Shown: positions 23,980 to 32,703 of the stretch, piece after piece | Layout: every line of letters starts with the position of its first letter | Position numbering within the stretch: position 1 is the first letter of the stretch | NCBI GenBank assembly: GCA_963837325.1 | Contig: CAWIMV010000001.1 | Span: forward strand, 1,178,001 to 1,242,000 | Direction of reading: 5' to 3' | Origin: CAVQKZ01 sp963837325 | GTDB taxonomy: Bacteria; Actinomycetota; Actinomycetes; Mycobacteriales; Jatrophihabitantaceae | Length of the DNA stretch: 64,000 bases | Notes under the pieces: generated by a model | What the model was told of the DNA's origin: nothing | The model's input: the letters and a program-made list of their open reading frames with translations, nothing else | Databases searched by the model: none | Translations under genes and position numbers: made by a program

Positions 23980-26868
23980 ATGACCAAGCCTCCCATCGGA
24001 CTCGCCGATCTCGAGCGCGGCAGGCCCTTCGCCGAACGCCACATCGGCGTGACTCCGGCCGCCGACCAGCAGCGCATGCTCGACGTCGTCGGTTACTCCT
24101 CGATGGACGACCTGCTCGGCGACGCCGTGCCGGCCAGCATCCGCGAGAAGCTCGCGCTCGCGCTGCCACCCGCCGCGACCGAGGCCGAGGCCGCGGCCGA
24201 GTTGCGCCGGCTCGCCGCCCGCAACCAGGTCCTCACCTCCATGATCGGCCTGGGCTACTACGGCACGATTACCCCCAGCGTCATCCGGCGCAACGTGCTC
24301 GAGAGCCCGGCCTGGTACACCGCCTACACGCCGTATCAACCCGAGATCAGCCAGGGCCGGCTCGAGGCTCTGATCAACTTCCAGACGATGGTCGAGGATC
24401 TCACCGGCCTGGCCGTCGCCGGTGCGTCCATGCTCGACGAGGCCACCGCGGCCGCCGAGGGAATGGCCCTCGCGCACCGCGGAGCCGGCGCGGCCCGGCA
24501 AGGGGCCAACACCTTTGTCGTCGACGCCGACGTGCTGCCTCAGACGCTCGAGGTCGTGCGCACCCGCGCCATCCCGCTCGGGCTGCGCGTGCACGTCCAG
24601 GACCTCGCCGACCCCCTGCCCGAGAGCGACGTCTTCGGGGTGCTGGCCCAGTACCCGGGCGCGTCCGGTGCGGTCCGCGACCTCGAGGCGGTGGTCGAAT
24701 CGGCCCACGCGGCCGGGGCGCTGGTCGTCGTCGCCGCTGACCTGTTGGCGCTTACGCTCCTGCGGGCGCCCGGCGACTTCGGGGCCGACATCGCGGTCGG
24801 ATCAACTCAGCGCTTCGGTGTGCCGCTCGGCTTCGGCGGGCCGCACGCCGGTTACCTGGCCACCCGTCCCGGGCTGGAACGACAGCTACCCGGCCGTCTG
24901 GTCGGCGTGTCGATCGACGCCGACGGCGCACCGGCTTACCGGCTCGCCCTGCAGACCCGGGAGCAACACATCCGGCGCGAGAAGGCGACCAGCAACATCT
25001 GTACCGCGCAGGTATTGCTGGCGGTCATCGCCAGCATGTACGCCGTGTACCACGGCCCGGACGGGCTGCGAGCCATCGCCGAGCGGGTGCATCGCTACGC
25101 GGAAATCCTGGCCGCCGGATTGCGCGAGTCCCGGATCGCAGTTGCCGACGTCGCCTTCTTCGACACGCTCAACGTCTCGGTGCCGGGCGAGGCCCTGGCA
25201 GTCGTGACCGCGGCCCGGGAAGCCGGTATCAACCTGCGCCTCGTCGACCCCGACACAGTTGGCATTGCCTGCGACGAGACGACCCGCCGCGAGCACATCG
25301 TCGCGGTGTGGGGCGCCTTCGGCGTCGGGCTCGGCGGGGGAGACATCGAGCGGCTCGATCGACCGGCCGCGTACCCCGAGCCGCTGGCCCGGACGTCGGG
25401 CTTTCTCGCCCACCCGGTCTTCTCGGCCCACCATTCCGAAACCGGAATGCTGCGTTACCTGCGCAAGCTGTCCGATCGCGACTACGCCCTGGACCGCGGC
25501 ATGATCCCGCTCGGTTCCTGCACGATGAAGCTGAACGCGACCACGGAGATGGAACCGGTAACGAACCCCGGCTTTGCCGACATCCACCCGTTCGCGCCGT
25601 CGGGCCAGTTCGACGGTTACACGCAGTTGTTCGAGGACCTGCAGGGCTGGTTGGCCGAGATCACCGGCTACGACGCCATCTCGCTGCAGCCGAACGCTGG
25701 TTCGCAGGGGGAGTTCGCCGGGCTGCTCGCGATCCGCGATTTCCACCTGGCCAATGAGAACGGGCACCGCGACGTCTGTCTGATTCCGGCCAGTGCCCAC
25801 GGCACGAACGCGGCCAGCGCCGTCATGGCCGGTATGCGGGTCGTCGTGGTGCGCACGAGCGGAGACCAAGGCGAGATCGACCTGGACGATCTGCGGGCCA
25901 AGATCGCGGAGCACGCCGACACGCTCGCCGCGGTGATGGTCACCTACCCATCGACGCACGGCGTCTTCGAAGAGCACATCGGCGACGTCTGCGCGCTCGC
26001 GCACGACGCGGGTGGTCAGGTCTACGTCGACGGTGCGAACCTCAATGCGATGGTCGGACTCGCCCGGCCGGGCAAGTTCGGCGCTGACGTCTCGCATCTC
26101 AACCTGCACAAGACGTTCTGCATCCCGCACGGCGGCGGGGGACCGGGCGTAGGCCCCATCGGGGTGCGCGCCCACCTCGCGCCGTATCTGCCCAACCATC
26201 CGGTGCAGCCGGCCGCCGGCCCGGCCACGGGCAGCGGCGCGGTCGCCGCGGCGCCGTGGGGCTCGGCGTCCATCCTGCCGATCACGTGGGCCTACATCCG
26301 GATGATGGGAGGCGACGGGCTCACGGCGGCCACCGGCGCCGCCATCCTGTCGGCCAACTATGTCGCCAAGCGGTTGGGCGAGCACTACCCGGTGCTCTAC
26401 GCCGGCGCCCACGGACTGGTCGCCCACGAGTGCATCCTCGACCTGCGGACCATCACCCGGGAGACCGGGATCACGGTGGACGATGTCGCCAAACGCTTGA
26501 TCGACTACGGCTTCCACGCCCCGACGATGTCCTTCCCGGTCGCCGGGACCCTGATGGTGGAGCCGACCGAGTCCGAGGACTTGGGCGAACTCGACCGTTT
26601 CGTTGCGGCCATGATCGCGATCAAGGCCGAAATCGATCAGGTCGCGGCGGGGCGCTGGCCGGCCGATGACAACCCGCTGGTCAACGCGCCACACACCGCG
26701 GCCAGCGTCACCGGCGACTGGGCCCACCCGTACTCGCGGGACGAGGCTGCGTTCCCGGCCGGAGTCGATCGGGCTGCGAAGTACTGGCCTCCGGTGCGGC
26801 GCATCAACGGCCCCTTCGGTGACCGAAACCTGGTCTGTGCCTGCCCGCCGGTGGACGCCTACGCCTGA
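23980..26868 (+). CDS. gcvP: Glycine dehydrogenase (decarboxylating), P protein
   Basis: A 962-residue PLP enzyme that decarboxylates glycine and loads the aminomethyl group on lipoyl-GcvH. Two homologous halves are seen: the N-terminal half opens with FAERHIGVTPADQ-like sequence and contains GYYGTITPSVIRRNVLE; the C-terminal half contains the PLP lysine in NLHKTFCIPHGGGGPG near residue 710. The length is typical of single-chain GcvP. ATG 23980 follows AAAGG; a GTG inside the riboswitch aptamer would extend the frame but is not credible. Expression is expected to be glycine-induced. Confidence 0.95.
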   Translation: MTKPPIGLADLERGRPFAERHIGVTPAADQQRMLDVVGYSSMDDLLGDAVPASIREKLALALPPAATEAEAAAELRRLAARNQVLTSMIGLGYYGTITPSVIRRNVLESPAWYTAYTPYQPEISQGRLEALINFQTMVEDLTGLAVAGASMLDEATAAAEGMALAHRGAGAARQGANTFVVDADVLPQTLEVVRTRAIPLGLRVHVQDLADPLPESDVFGVLAQYPGASGAVRDLEAVVESAHAAGALVVVAADLLALTLLRAPGDFGADIAVGSTQRFGVPLGFGGPHAGYLATRPGLERQLPGRLVGVSIDADGAPAYRLALQTREQHIRREKATSNICTAQVLLAVIASMYAVYHGPDGLRAIAERVHRYAEILAAGLRESRIAVADVAFFDTLNVSVPGEALAVVTAAREAGINLRLVDPDTVGIACDETTRREHIVAVWGAFGVGLGGGDIERLDRPAAYPEPLARTSGFLAHPVFSAHHSETGMLRYLRKLSDRDYALDRGMIPLGSCTMKLNATTEMEPVTNPGFADIHPFAPSGQFDGYTQLFEDLQGWLAEITGYDAISLQPNAGSQGEFAGLLAIRDFHLANENGHRDVCLIPASAHGTNAASAVMAGMRVVVVRTSGDQGEIDLDDLRAKIAEHADTLAAVMVTYPSTHGVFEEHIGDVCALAHDAGGQVYVDGANLNAMVGLARPGKFGADVSHLNLHKTFCIPHGGGGPGVGPIGVRAHLAPYLPNHPVQPAAGPATGSGAVAAAPWGSASILPITWAYIRMMGGDGLTAATGAAILSANYVAKRLGEHYPVLYAGAHGLVAHECILDLRTITRETGITVDDVAKRLIDYGFHAPTMSFPVAGTLMVEPTESEDLGELDRFVAAMIAIKAEIDQVAAGRWPADDNPLVNAPHTAASVTGDWAHPYSRDEAAFPAGVDRAAKYWPPVRRINGPFGDRNLVCACPPVDAYA

Positions 26869-26897
26869 CCGGCTGGCTGGGACGGGGGCGCGCCAGT

Positions 26898-26912
26898 TGG
26901 GAATGATTACCG
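26898..26912. promoter_or_regulatory. Zur-box-like site in the zur promoter
   Basis: TGGGAATGATTACCG retains the TGNNAATGATT half of the actinobacterial Zur box. It directly precedes the zur -10 hexamer TAGGCT (26914-26919), so autoregulation is likely. It shares TGGGAA and the central TT spacing with the znuA site at 29627-29641. Confidence 0.6.
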
Positions 26913-26913
26913 G

Positions 26914-26919
26914 TAGGCT
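26914..26919 (+). promoter_or_regulatory. -10 element of leaderless zur transcript
   Basis: TAGGCT ends 6 nt before ATG 26926, with no ribosome-binding sequence: a leaderless start. Confidence 0.55.
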
Positions 26920-26925
26920 GGCCGT

Positions 26926-27324
26926 ATGGGACCCAGGCACCGGTCGACCCGCCAAGCTGGCGCGGTGCGCGATTCCCTGAGCACCGCCGGCGGATTCCGC
27001 AGCGCGCAAGACGTCTACGCGGCGTTGCGAACGCAGGGCGAGGCGGTGGGGCTGTCAACGGTCTACCGGCACCTGCAGTCCTTCGCCGACGCGGGGATCG
27101 TCGACGTGATCCATACCCCTGAGGGTGAGACGACCTACCGCTACTGCGGCGAAGCCGGAACGGGCCATCACCATCACCTCGTCTGCCGGGACTGCGGCCG
27201 GGCCGAGGAGGTCGAAGGCCGCGCGGTCGAGCGTTGGGCCGCTGCCGTCGCCGAGAAGTACGGCTATAGCGACGTCGACCACACCGTCGAACTGTTCGGC
27301 CGCTGCGGCGCGTGCAGCGGTTGA
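26926..27324 (+). CDS. zur: Fur-family zinc uptake regulator
   Basis: A 132-residue Fur-type repressor. Winged helix: FRSAQDVYAALRTQGEAVGL and STVYRHLQSFADAGIVDV. The metal sites are visible: GHHHHLVCRDCGR with a run of four histidines and a CxxC pair, and the second structural pair CGACSG at the C-terminus. Assignment to Zur rather than Fur rests on znuACB lying 2.3 kb downstream and on matching operator-like sites at both promoters. ATG 26926 is read from a leaderless promoter. The TetR-AidB pair is inserted between zur and znuA. Confidence 0.85.
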   Translation: MGPRHRSTRQAGAVRDSLSTAGGFRSAQDVYAALRTQGEAVGLSTVYRHLQSFADAGIVDVIHTPEGETTYRYCGEAGTGHHHHLVCRDCGRAEEVEGRAVERWAAAVAEKYGYSDVDHTVELFGRCGACSG

Positions 27325-27344
27325 CCTCGACGGGTGCGTTGCTG

Positions 27345-27371
27345 AAGAAGTGAATCGGTGATTCACTTCTT
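27345..27371. promoter_or_regulatory. Perfect TetR-type operator in front of tetR-aidB
   Basis: AAGAAGTGAATC (27345-27356) and GATTCACTTCTT (27360-27371) are exact inverted 12-bp arms with a 3-bp spacer, ending 2 nt before the tetR GTG. Its position over the promoter and start indicates autorepression of the tetR-aidB pair. Confidence 0.8.
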
Positions 27372-27373
27372 AC

Positions 27374-27985
27374 GTGCCGTATCGCCGCACTCCGCAGATC
27401 CAGGCCCGGCTGGATGCCCAACGCGCCGCGATCCTGACCGCGGCGGCGGACCTGCTCGCCGAGCGGGGCTACGCGGCGTGCTCCGTGGCGGCGGTCGCAG
27501 CCCGCGCTGACGTCGCGGCCGGCACTGTGTACCACCATTTCGCGGACAAGGCCGAACTCGTCAGCGAGCTGTTCCGGGTCGTCGTGGGCCGCGAGGTCGA
27601 GGCCGTGCGAACGGCGGCCGGCCGCAACGGCGGCGCGGTCGACCGACTCACCGCCGTGATCGAGACCTTCGCCGGGCGAGCGCTGAAGTCGCCCCGCCTG
27701 GCCTACGCCTTACTCGCCGAGCCGGTCGACCCGGTGGTCGACGCGCTGCGACTGGAGTTCCGCACCGAATTCCGCGACATCATCGGCCGTGTCGTCGCCG
27801 ACGGTGTGGCCCGGGCGCAACTGCCCCCGCAGCACGCCACCGTCGTGGCGGCCGCGCTCGTGGGCGCCATCGGCGAAGCGTTGGTCGGCCCGTTGTCGAC
27901 CGGCACCCAGGACCCGGACACCGTCCGCATGCTGATCGACTTCGCGGCACGAGCATTAGGAGCGGAACATGCCACGCACGCATGA
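27374..27985 (+). CDS. TetR-family repressor of the AidB-like gene
   Basis: A 203-residue TetR protein. The helix-turn-helix occupies about 30-50 (CSVAAVAARADVAAGTVYHH FADK), followed by an all-helical ligand domain (PF-type TetR_C with SPRLAYALLAEPVDPVVDAL). GTG 27374 sits just after the palindromic operator at 27345-27371, so a leaderless or near-leaderless transcript is probable. The stop overlaps the aidB-like gene by 17 nt, a strong sign that repressor and dehydrogenase are one unit. The likely inducer is an acyl-CoA or related compound; that is inference. Confidence 0.85.
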   Translation: MPYRRTPQIQARLDAQRAAILTAAADLLAERGYAACSVAAVAARADVAAGTVYHHFADKAELVSELFRVVVGREVEAVRTAAGRNGGAVDRLTAVIETFAGRALKSPRLAYALLAEPVDPVVDALRLEFRTEFRDIIGRVVADGVARAQLPPQHATVVAAALVGAIGEALVGPLSTGTQDPDTVRMLIDFAARALGAEHATHA

Positions 27986-29600
27986 CGTCATCAACCAGGT
28001 CCCGCCGTTGACCGGTCACGATATCTCGGCCCATCCGGCGCTGTTCGAAGGCCTGCACCGCGAGGGTGCCGGCTGGGCCGAGCCGGAGGTCCGGGCCCTC
28101 GGGCGGCTCGGCAGCAGTGATCCGGCCCAGCTTTGGGGTCGGCTGGCCAACGAGCATCCACCGGTGCTGCGCACCCACGATCGCTTCGGCAACCGCGTCG
28201 ACGAGGTCGACTACCTGCCGCAGTACCACGACCTGATGCGCACCGCGGTCGAGCATGGGCTGCACGGCGCGCCCTGGGCCGACGGGCGCGCCGGCGCGCA
28301 CGTCGCCCGAGCCGCGAAGGTGCTGGCTTGGGGCGTGGCCGACGCAGGACACCTGTGCCCGATCTCGATGACCTACGCAGTGGTGCCGGCGCTACGCACG
28401 ACGCCCGCCCTTGCCGCCCAGTACGAGCCGCTGCTGACCAACCGGGAGTATGACCCCGAACTGCGGGCACCGCTGAGCAAGCGCGGCCTGATCGCCGGTA
28501 TGTCGATGACCGAAAAGCAGGGCGGCTCGGACGTACGGGCCAACACCACCCGGGCCGAGCTGAACGCCGACGGTAGCTACCGGCTGACCGGGCACAAGTG
28601 GTTCACGTCGGCGCCGATGTCGGACCTGTTTCTCACTCTGGCCCAGGCTCCGGGGGGCCTGTCATGCTTCCTCGTTCCCCGCGTTCTGCCTGACGGCACC
28701 CGCAACGCGTTCTACCTGCAGCGGCTCAAGGACAAGCTCGGCAACAAGTCCAACGCCTCGGCGGAGGTGGAATACGAGGACGCCCTCGGGTGGCTCGTCG
28801 GCGATGAGGGCCGTGGGGTGCGGACGATCATCGAGATGGTGAACATGACGCGGCTGGACTGCGCGATCATGGCCGCCGGCGGCATGCGCGCCGGCGTGGC
28901 GAACGCAGTTCACCACGCTACGCACCGGTCGGTGTTCGGAGCGCGATTGCTCGAGCAGCCGGCGATGGTGAACGTCCTGGCCGATCTCGCTGTGGACTCC
29001 GAGGCAGCGACAACCGTCGTGCTGCGGCTGGCCGGCGCCGTCGACTGGGCCGCACGCGGCGACGCCGCCGAGAAAGAATTTCGCCGGGTCGCGCTGGCCG
29101 TCACGAAATACTGGTTGTGCAAGCGGTTCTCGCCGCACGCGGCGGAGTCCCTCGAATGTCTGGGCGGTAACGGCTACGTGGAGGATTCCGGAATGCCTCG
29201 GCTGTACCGGGAGGCACCGCTCGTTTCCATCTGGGAGGGCTCGGGCAACGTTGCCGCCCTGGACACTCTGCGGGCAATGGCGCGCGAGCCCAGTTCGATC
29301 GAAGCGTTCTTCGGCGAACTGGAATTGGCCGGCGGCGTCGACCCGCGCTATGACGATGCGCTGGGCTCGCTGCGCAAGGACTTCTCCGACGGCGCGGAAT
29401 TGCCGTTCCGCGCCCGCCGCATCGTCGAGCGAATGGCGCTTATCCTGCAGGGCTCGCTTCTGCTGCGCCATGGTGACCCGGCCGTCTCCGACGCGTTCAA
29501 CGCGTCCCGGCTGAGCGGCGACTGGGGCGGCGCGTACGGCACGCTGCCAACGGGTTTGGACACCGGCACGATCCTGGCCCGGGCTCAGGTCGAGGCCTGA
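27969..29600 (+). CDS. Acyl-CoA dehydrogenase family protein, AidB type
   Basis: A 543-residue flavoprotein close in length and motifs to E. coli AidB (541 residues). The N-terminal NQVPPLTGHDI segment, the flavin-binding GMSMTEKQGGSDVRANTT motif, HKWFTSAPMSDLFLTLAQ and the C-terminal ECLGGNGYVEDSGMPRLYR with EGSGNVAALDTL are all AidB features. AidB is part of the alkylation response in enterobacteria, binds DNA and FAD, and has weak isovaleryl-CoA dehydrogenase activity; many actinobacterial copies may instead act in acyl-CoA catabolism. ATG 27969, coupled to tetR. Confidence 0.85.
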   Translation: MPRTHDVINQVPPLTGHDISAHPALFEGLHREGAGWAEPEVRALGRLGSSDPAQLWGRLANEHPPVLRTHDRFGNRVDEVDYLPQYHDLMRTAVEHGLHGAPWADGRAGAHVARAAKVLAWGVADAGHLCPISMTYAVVPALRTTPALAAQYEPLLTNREYDPELRAPLSKRGLIAGMSMTEKQGGSDVRANTTRAELNADGSYRLTGHKWFTSAPMSDLFLTLAQAPGGLSCFLVPRVLPDGTRNAFYLQRLKDKLGNKSNASAEVEYEDALGWLVGDEGRGVRTIIEMVNMTRLDCAIMAAGGMRAGVANAVHHATHRSVFGARLLEQPAMVNVLADLAVDSEAATTVVLRLAGAVDWAARGDAAEKEFRRVALAVTKYWLCKRFSPHAAESLECLGGNGYVEDSGMPRLYREAPLVSIWEGSGNVAALDTLRAMAREPSSIEAFFGELELAGGVDPRYDDALGSLRKDFSDGAELPFRARRIVERMALILQGSLLLRHGDPAVSDAFNASRLSGDWGGAYGTLPTGLDTGTILARAQVEA

Positions 29601-29626
29601 CCACAGGGCCATCACCAAGCTCGTAT

Positions 29627-29641
29627 TGGGAACGGTTCTCA
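29627..29641. promoter_or_regulatory. Zur box in the znuA promoter
   Basis: TGGGAACGGTTCTCA is a near-perfect palindrome (TG-N-GAAC-G-GTTC-N-CA) covering the -35 region of the znuACB promoter. It matches the TGNNAANNNTTNNCA skeleton of actinobacterial Zur boxes. Confidence 0.75.
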
Positions 29642-29648
29642 TATCCAC

Positions 29649-29654
29649 TAGGGT
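29649..29654 (+). promoter_or_regulatory. -10 element of leaderless znuA transcript
   Basis: TAGGGT ends 7 nt before GTG 29662, and no ribosome site is present; the Zur box lies directly upstream. Confidence 0.55.
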
Positions 29655-29661
29655 GGGAACC

Positions 29662-30564
29662 GTGACCGCGCGTACAGGGGGCTGGCAATCGTTCGTCGTC
29701 CTCTGCGCTTGCTGCCTGGCGGCGTTGGCCGCGTGCGGCTCGCCGGGCCACGCCGCGAACGGCAGGATCCGGATCGTGGCCGGCGAGAACCCCTGGGGCG
29801 ACCTCGCGGCACAGATCGGCGGAGACCGGGTGCGTGTCACGTCGATCATTCGCGACCCGGGGACCGACCCGCACGAGTACGAAGCCGACGTGCACACCGC
29901 GGCGGCGCTGGCCGGAGCCCGACTGGTAATCGAAAACGGGCTCGGCTACGACGACTTCCTGCACAAGCTGCTTTCGGCCAGCCCGGCCCGACACCGGGCG
30001 ACGCTGGTGGTATCCGACCTCGTCGGCGTATCCGGCCGTAACGCCAACCCTCATCTCTGGTACGGGCCGGGTTACGCAACCCGGACCGCGCGCGCGATCG
30101 CGGCGGCGTTGGCGAAAGAGGCACCGGAGCACGCACCGACGTTCCGAGCCAACCTCACCCGCTTCCTCGGCGGCGAGCGGCGGGTCATCGAAATCGTCAA
30201 CCGGATCAAGACCAAGTACGCCGGTACGAAGGTCGCCTACACCGAACGGCTGCCGGGATATCTGCTCGACGCCGCGGGGCTGCGACTCGGCACGCCGGCA
30301 GGGTTCTCGCAGGCGGTCGAGGACGGCAACGATCCGAGCCCGGCCGACAACGCTGCGTTCGAGCGCGCGCTGACCGATCACGCCGTCAAAGTGTTGATCT
30401 ACAACGCCCAGGTCACCGGCTCGGCGACCAAGCACTTGCGCGACGTGGCGAACCGGTCCGAGGTGCCGCTCGTCGGCATGACCGAAACCATGCCGAAGCA
30501 GGCCGACTACCAGACCTGGCAGGCCGATCAGGCCACGGCGCTGCTGGCGGCGCTCGATGGGTGA
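29662..30564 (+). CDS. znuA: Zinc ABC transporter substrate-binding lipoprotein
   Basis: A 300-residue cluster A-I metal-binding lipoprotein. The signal peptide has a lipobox LAAC (the Cys follows CLAALA), then the metal ligands appear in DPGTDPHEYEAD and NPHLWYGPGYA. There is no histidine-rich loop between them, unlike many ZnuA proteins; the His-rich segment of this system is in ZnuC instead. I start at GTG 29662 from the leaderless -10 box rather than an upstream TTG inside the Zur box. It overlaps znuC by 8 nt. Zinc specificity is inferred from the Zur box and the nearby zur gene. Confidence 0.88.
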   Translation: MTARTGGWQSFVVLCACCLAALAACGSPGHAANGRIRIVAGENPWGDLAAQIGGDRVRVTSIIRDPGTDPHEYEADVHTAAALAGARLVIENGLGYDDFLHKLLSASPARHRATLVVSDLVGVSGRNANPHLWYGPGYATRTARAIAAALAKEAPEHAPTFRANLTRFLGGERRVIEIVNRIKTKYAGTKVAYTERLPGYLLDAAGLRLGTPAGFSQAVEDGNDPSPADNAAFERALTDHAVKVLIYNAQVTGSATKHLRDVANRSEVPLVGMTETMPKQADYQTWQADQATALLAALDG

Positions 30565-31423
30565 TCAACCGACGGTGCGGTTGCGTGGCGCCACGCTGCG
30601 CTTCGGCGAACGGCAACTGTGGGGCGGCCTGGATCTCGACGTCGCGCCAGGGGAGTTCCTGGCGGTGCTCGGGCCGAACGGCAGCGGCAAGACCAGCTTG
30701 GTGAAGGTGCTCCTCGGCCTGCAGCGACTCACGGCGGGCACGGTGGAGGTTGGCGGGCGCCGGCCCCGTCGGGGTAGCACGCAGGTCGGCTACATTCCGC
30801 AGCAGAAGTCCTTCGATGGCGACGTCGCCTTGCGTGGTCGCGACCTGGTCCGGCTCGGTCTCGACGGGCACCGCTGGGGGACCGGCTGGCCCAGCCGCAC
30901 GGCCCGGCAGCGCGTCGAGCGAGCCATCGCCGACGTCGGCGCAACCGGCTTCGCCGACGCGCCCTTGGGCAAGCTGTCCGGTGGCGAGCAACAGCGCCTA
31001 CGCATCGCGCAGGCGCTGCTCGGTGACCCAAGCGTGCTGCTGTGCGACGAGCCGCTGTTGAGCCTGGACCTCAGCCACCAGCAGGAGACGAGCGCGCTCA
31101 TCGATGAACGGCGCCGTCGCGCGGGGACTTCGGTCGTCTTCGTGACCCACGAGATCAACCCGGTCCTGCCGATGGTCGACCGGGTGCTCTACCTGGCCGG
31201 CAGCAAGTGGGCGATCGGTCGACCCGGCGAAGTACTGACCGGTGCGCGGCTCTCGGAGCTCTATGGCACCCAGATCGACGTCTTACGAGTCCGCGGCCGC
31301 GTTGTCGTCGTCGGCGCGCCCGACTCAGCTCACGGCGATCCGGACGGTTCCCATCACCATCACCCTGTGGGAGACGAGCACGCCCACGAGTCCGAATCAC
31401 GGCGGGCGAGCCAATGGGGATAG
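30557..31423 (+). CDS. znuC: Zinc ABC transporter ATP-binding protein with His-rich tail
   Basis: A 288-residue ABC ATPase: Walker A GPNGSGKTS (39-47), signature LSGGEQQR near 141-148, Walker B VLLCDEPLLSLD and the switch His in VTHEIN. The last 45 residues are rich in His, Asp and Glu (GSHHHHPVGDEHAHE), a likely zinc-buffering or sensing tail not needed for the ATPase fold. It energises import through ZnuB. ATG 30557 overlaps znuA by 8 nt, and the tail overlaps znuB by 10 nt. Confidence 0.9.
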   Translation: MGDQPTVRLRGATLRFGERQLWGGLDLDVAPGEFLAVLGPNGSGKTSLVKVLLGLQRLTAGTVEVGGRRPRRGSTQVGYIPQQKSFDGDVALRGRDLVRLGLDGHRWGTGWPSRTARQRVERAIADVGATGFADAPLGKLSGGEQQRLRIAQALLGDPSVLLCDEPLLSLDLSHQQETSALIDERRRRAGTSVVFVTHEINPVLPMVDRVLYLAGSKWAIGRPGEVLTGARLSELYGTQIDVLRVRGRVVVVGAPDSAHGDPDGSHHHHPVGDEHAHESESRRASQWG

Positions 31424-32283
31424 GGGTCTACCTGCAACTGCCCGCTGTGCAGCACGCGCTCGTCGCCGCGACCCTGGTCGCGCTCGTCAGCGGTTTGATC
31501 GGCCCGTTCGTCATCACGCGCCGCGCCGCGTTCGCCGTCCACGGGGTCGCCGAGCTGTCGTTCACCGGCGCGGTGGCAGGATTGTTGTGGGCTAACGATG
31601 CGGTGCTGGGCGCCCTGCTCGGCAGCCTCGTCGTCGCCGCGATGATCGGGCTGCTCGGCGCCCGCGAGCATGATCGCGATTCGGCCATCGGAGTGACGCT
31701 GGCCTTCGGACTTGGGGTCGGCGTCTACCTGTTGAGCCGGTCGAACGGCTTCGCGCGGAAGGCCGCCGACATCCTGTTCGGTCAGATTTTCGGCGTCAGC
31801 AACGGCCAGCTCGTGCTGCTGCTGGTCGTCGCCGGCGCGGTGCTCGTGGCCGTGATCGCGCTGTACCGGCCGTTGCTGTTCGCGTCTGTCGACCCGGAGG
31901 TCGCGGAGGCGCGAGGCGTTCCCACGAAGCTGGTCGGGCTGGTATTCCTGTTCGTCCTTGCCGTTACGGTCACGGAGGCGGCCCAGATCGTCGGCACGCT
32001 TCTGGTCCTTAGTCTGGCCATTACGCCGGCTGCGGCCGCCCACAGGTTGTCGGCCCGCCCGGCTGTCGTCGCCGGGCTGGCGGTGGGGTTCGCCCTGCTC
32101 GCCAGCGATGGCGGGCTATTGGTGAGTCTGACCGGGCTGAACACGACGAACGTGCCGGCCAGCGCATACATCACCGCGATCAGCTTCGCGGTGTACGTCG
32201 CGGCGCGGCTGGTCGGGCCCCGGCTGCTGGGGAGACGACGCGGATCGGAGCCGGTTGGCTCAGCTGGCGCGGCGGTGCGGTGA
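31414..32283 (+). CDS. znuB: Zinc ABC transporter permease
   Basis: A 289-residue ABC-3 family permease with about eight or nine hydrophobic helices. The family signature is visible: AAFAVHGVAELSFTGAVAGL near the N-terminus, DILFGQIFGVS in the centre and LLVLSLAITPAAAAHRLS. ATG 31414 overlaps the end of znuC. It completes the znuACB operon. The stop overlaps the convergently transcribed DUF5999 gene by 24 nt, so the two transcripts collide and no terminator separates them. Confidence 0.9.
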   Translation: MGIGVYLQLPAVQHALVAATLVALVSGLIGPFVITRRAAFAVHGVAELSFTGAVAGLLWANDAVLGALLGSLVVAAMIGLLGAREHDRDSAIGVTLAFGLGVGVYLLSRSNGFARKAADILFGQIFGVSNGQLVLLLVVAGAVLVAVIALYRPLLFASVDPEVAEARGVPTKLVGLVFLFVLAVTVTEAAQIVGTLLVLSLAITPAAAAHRLSARPAVVAGLAVGFALLASDGGLLVSLTGLNTTNVPASAYITAISFAVYVAARLVGPRLLGRRRGSEPVGSAGAAVR

Positions 32284-32511
32284 GCATTGGCTCAGGGCAC
32301 CGCGGCGGGCGGCGCTGCTCTGCCCGTTGGGCAACAGCTCGCCGAAGTCCTCGAAAAGGACGACGCCGTTGCACAGCAGGCTCCAGCCCTGTTCGGGGTG
32401 CGCGGAGATGACGTGTGCGGCATCGCGGTCGGAGGCCTCGGCACTGGGGCACGGTGGGTTGTGTCCGCACACCCGCCGAGTGGGGGTCTCCGTCATCGAG
32501 TCGGTGATCAT
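32260..32511 (-). CDS. Small DUF5999-family protein
   Basis: An 83-residue protein with the conserved actinobacterial pattern VCGHNPPCPSAEASDRDAAH and HPEQGWSLLCNGVVLFEDFG ELLPNG. The His and Cys residues (CxHxxxC and a later Cys) suggest a small metal-binding fold, but no function is known to me. ATG 32511 has an AGGA site 8-9 nt upstream; ATG 32496 is an alternative start with no ribosome site. The coding end overlaps znuB on the other strand. The promoter must lie in the AT-richer stretch 32512-32700. Confidence 0.75.
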   Translation of the reverse strand: MITDSMTETPTRRVCGHNPPCPSAEASDRDAAHVISAHPEQGWSLLCNGVVLFEDFGELLPNGQSSAARRGALSQCSPHRRAS

Positions 32512-32703
32512 TTCACTTTTCCTGTAATCGCTTCCAGTGGGTTACCTACATCACAAGTGTGCGCAAGAATCGGAGCTTGTCCAGCACCCGAACAAAAGTC
32601 GTGTCGGCGATTCCGCCGCATACCTGACATCTCATGTAAAATTTGCGTGAGATCGTTATGTGCCCGTGATCCACTCCATCGTACGCGCGGCTCCGCGGGC
32701 ATT
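32512..32703. other. AT-richer promoter region of the DUF5999 gene
   Basis: About 190 bp with no gene. It contains an inverted repeat ATCTCA (32629-32634) / TGAGAT (32648-32653) around an AT-rich 13-bp spacer, and a weak CGCGG-CT-CCGCG hairpin (32686-32697) that could end the HAD transcript arriving from the right. I see no certain -10/-35 pair. Confidence 0.4.

Noticed and set aside
24886..27009. 707-codon open frame antisense to gcvP and zur
   Set aside because: Composition typical of antisense frames; gcvP and zur have full sets of family motifs.
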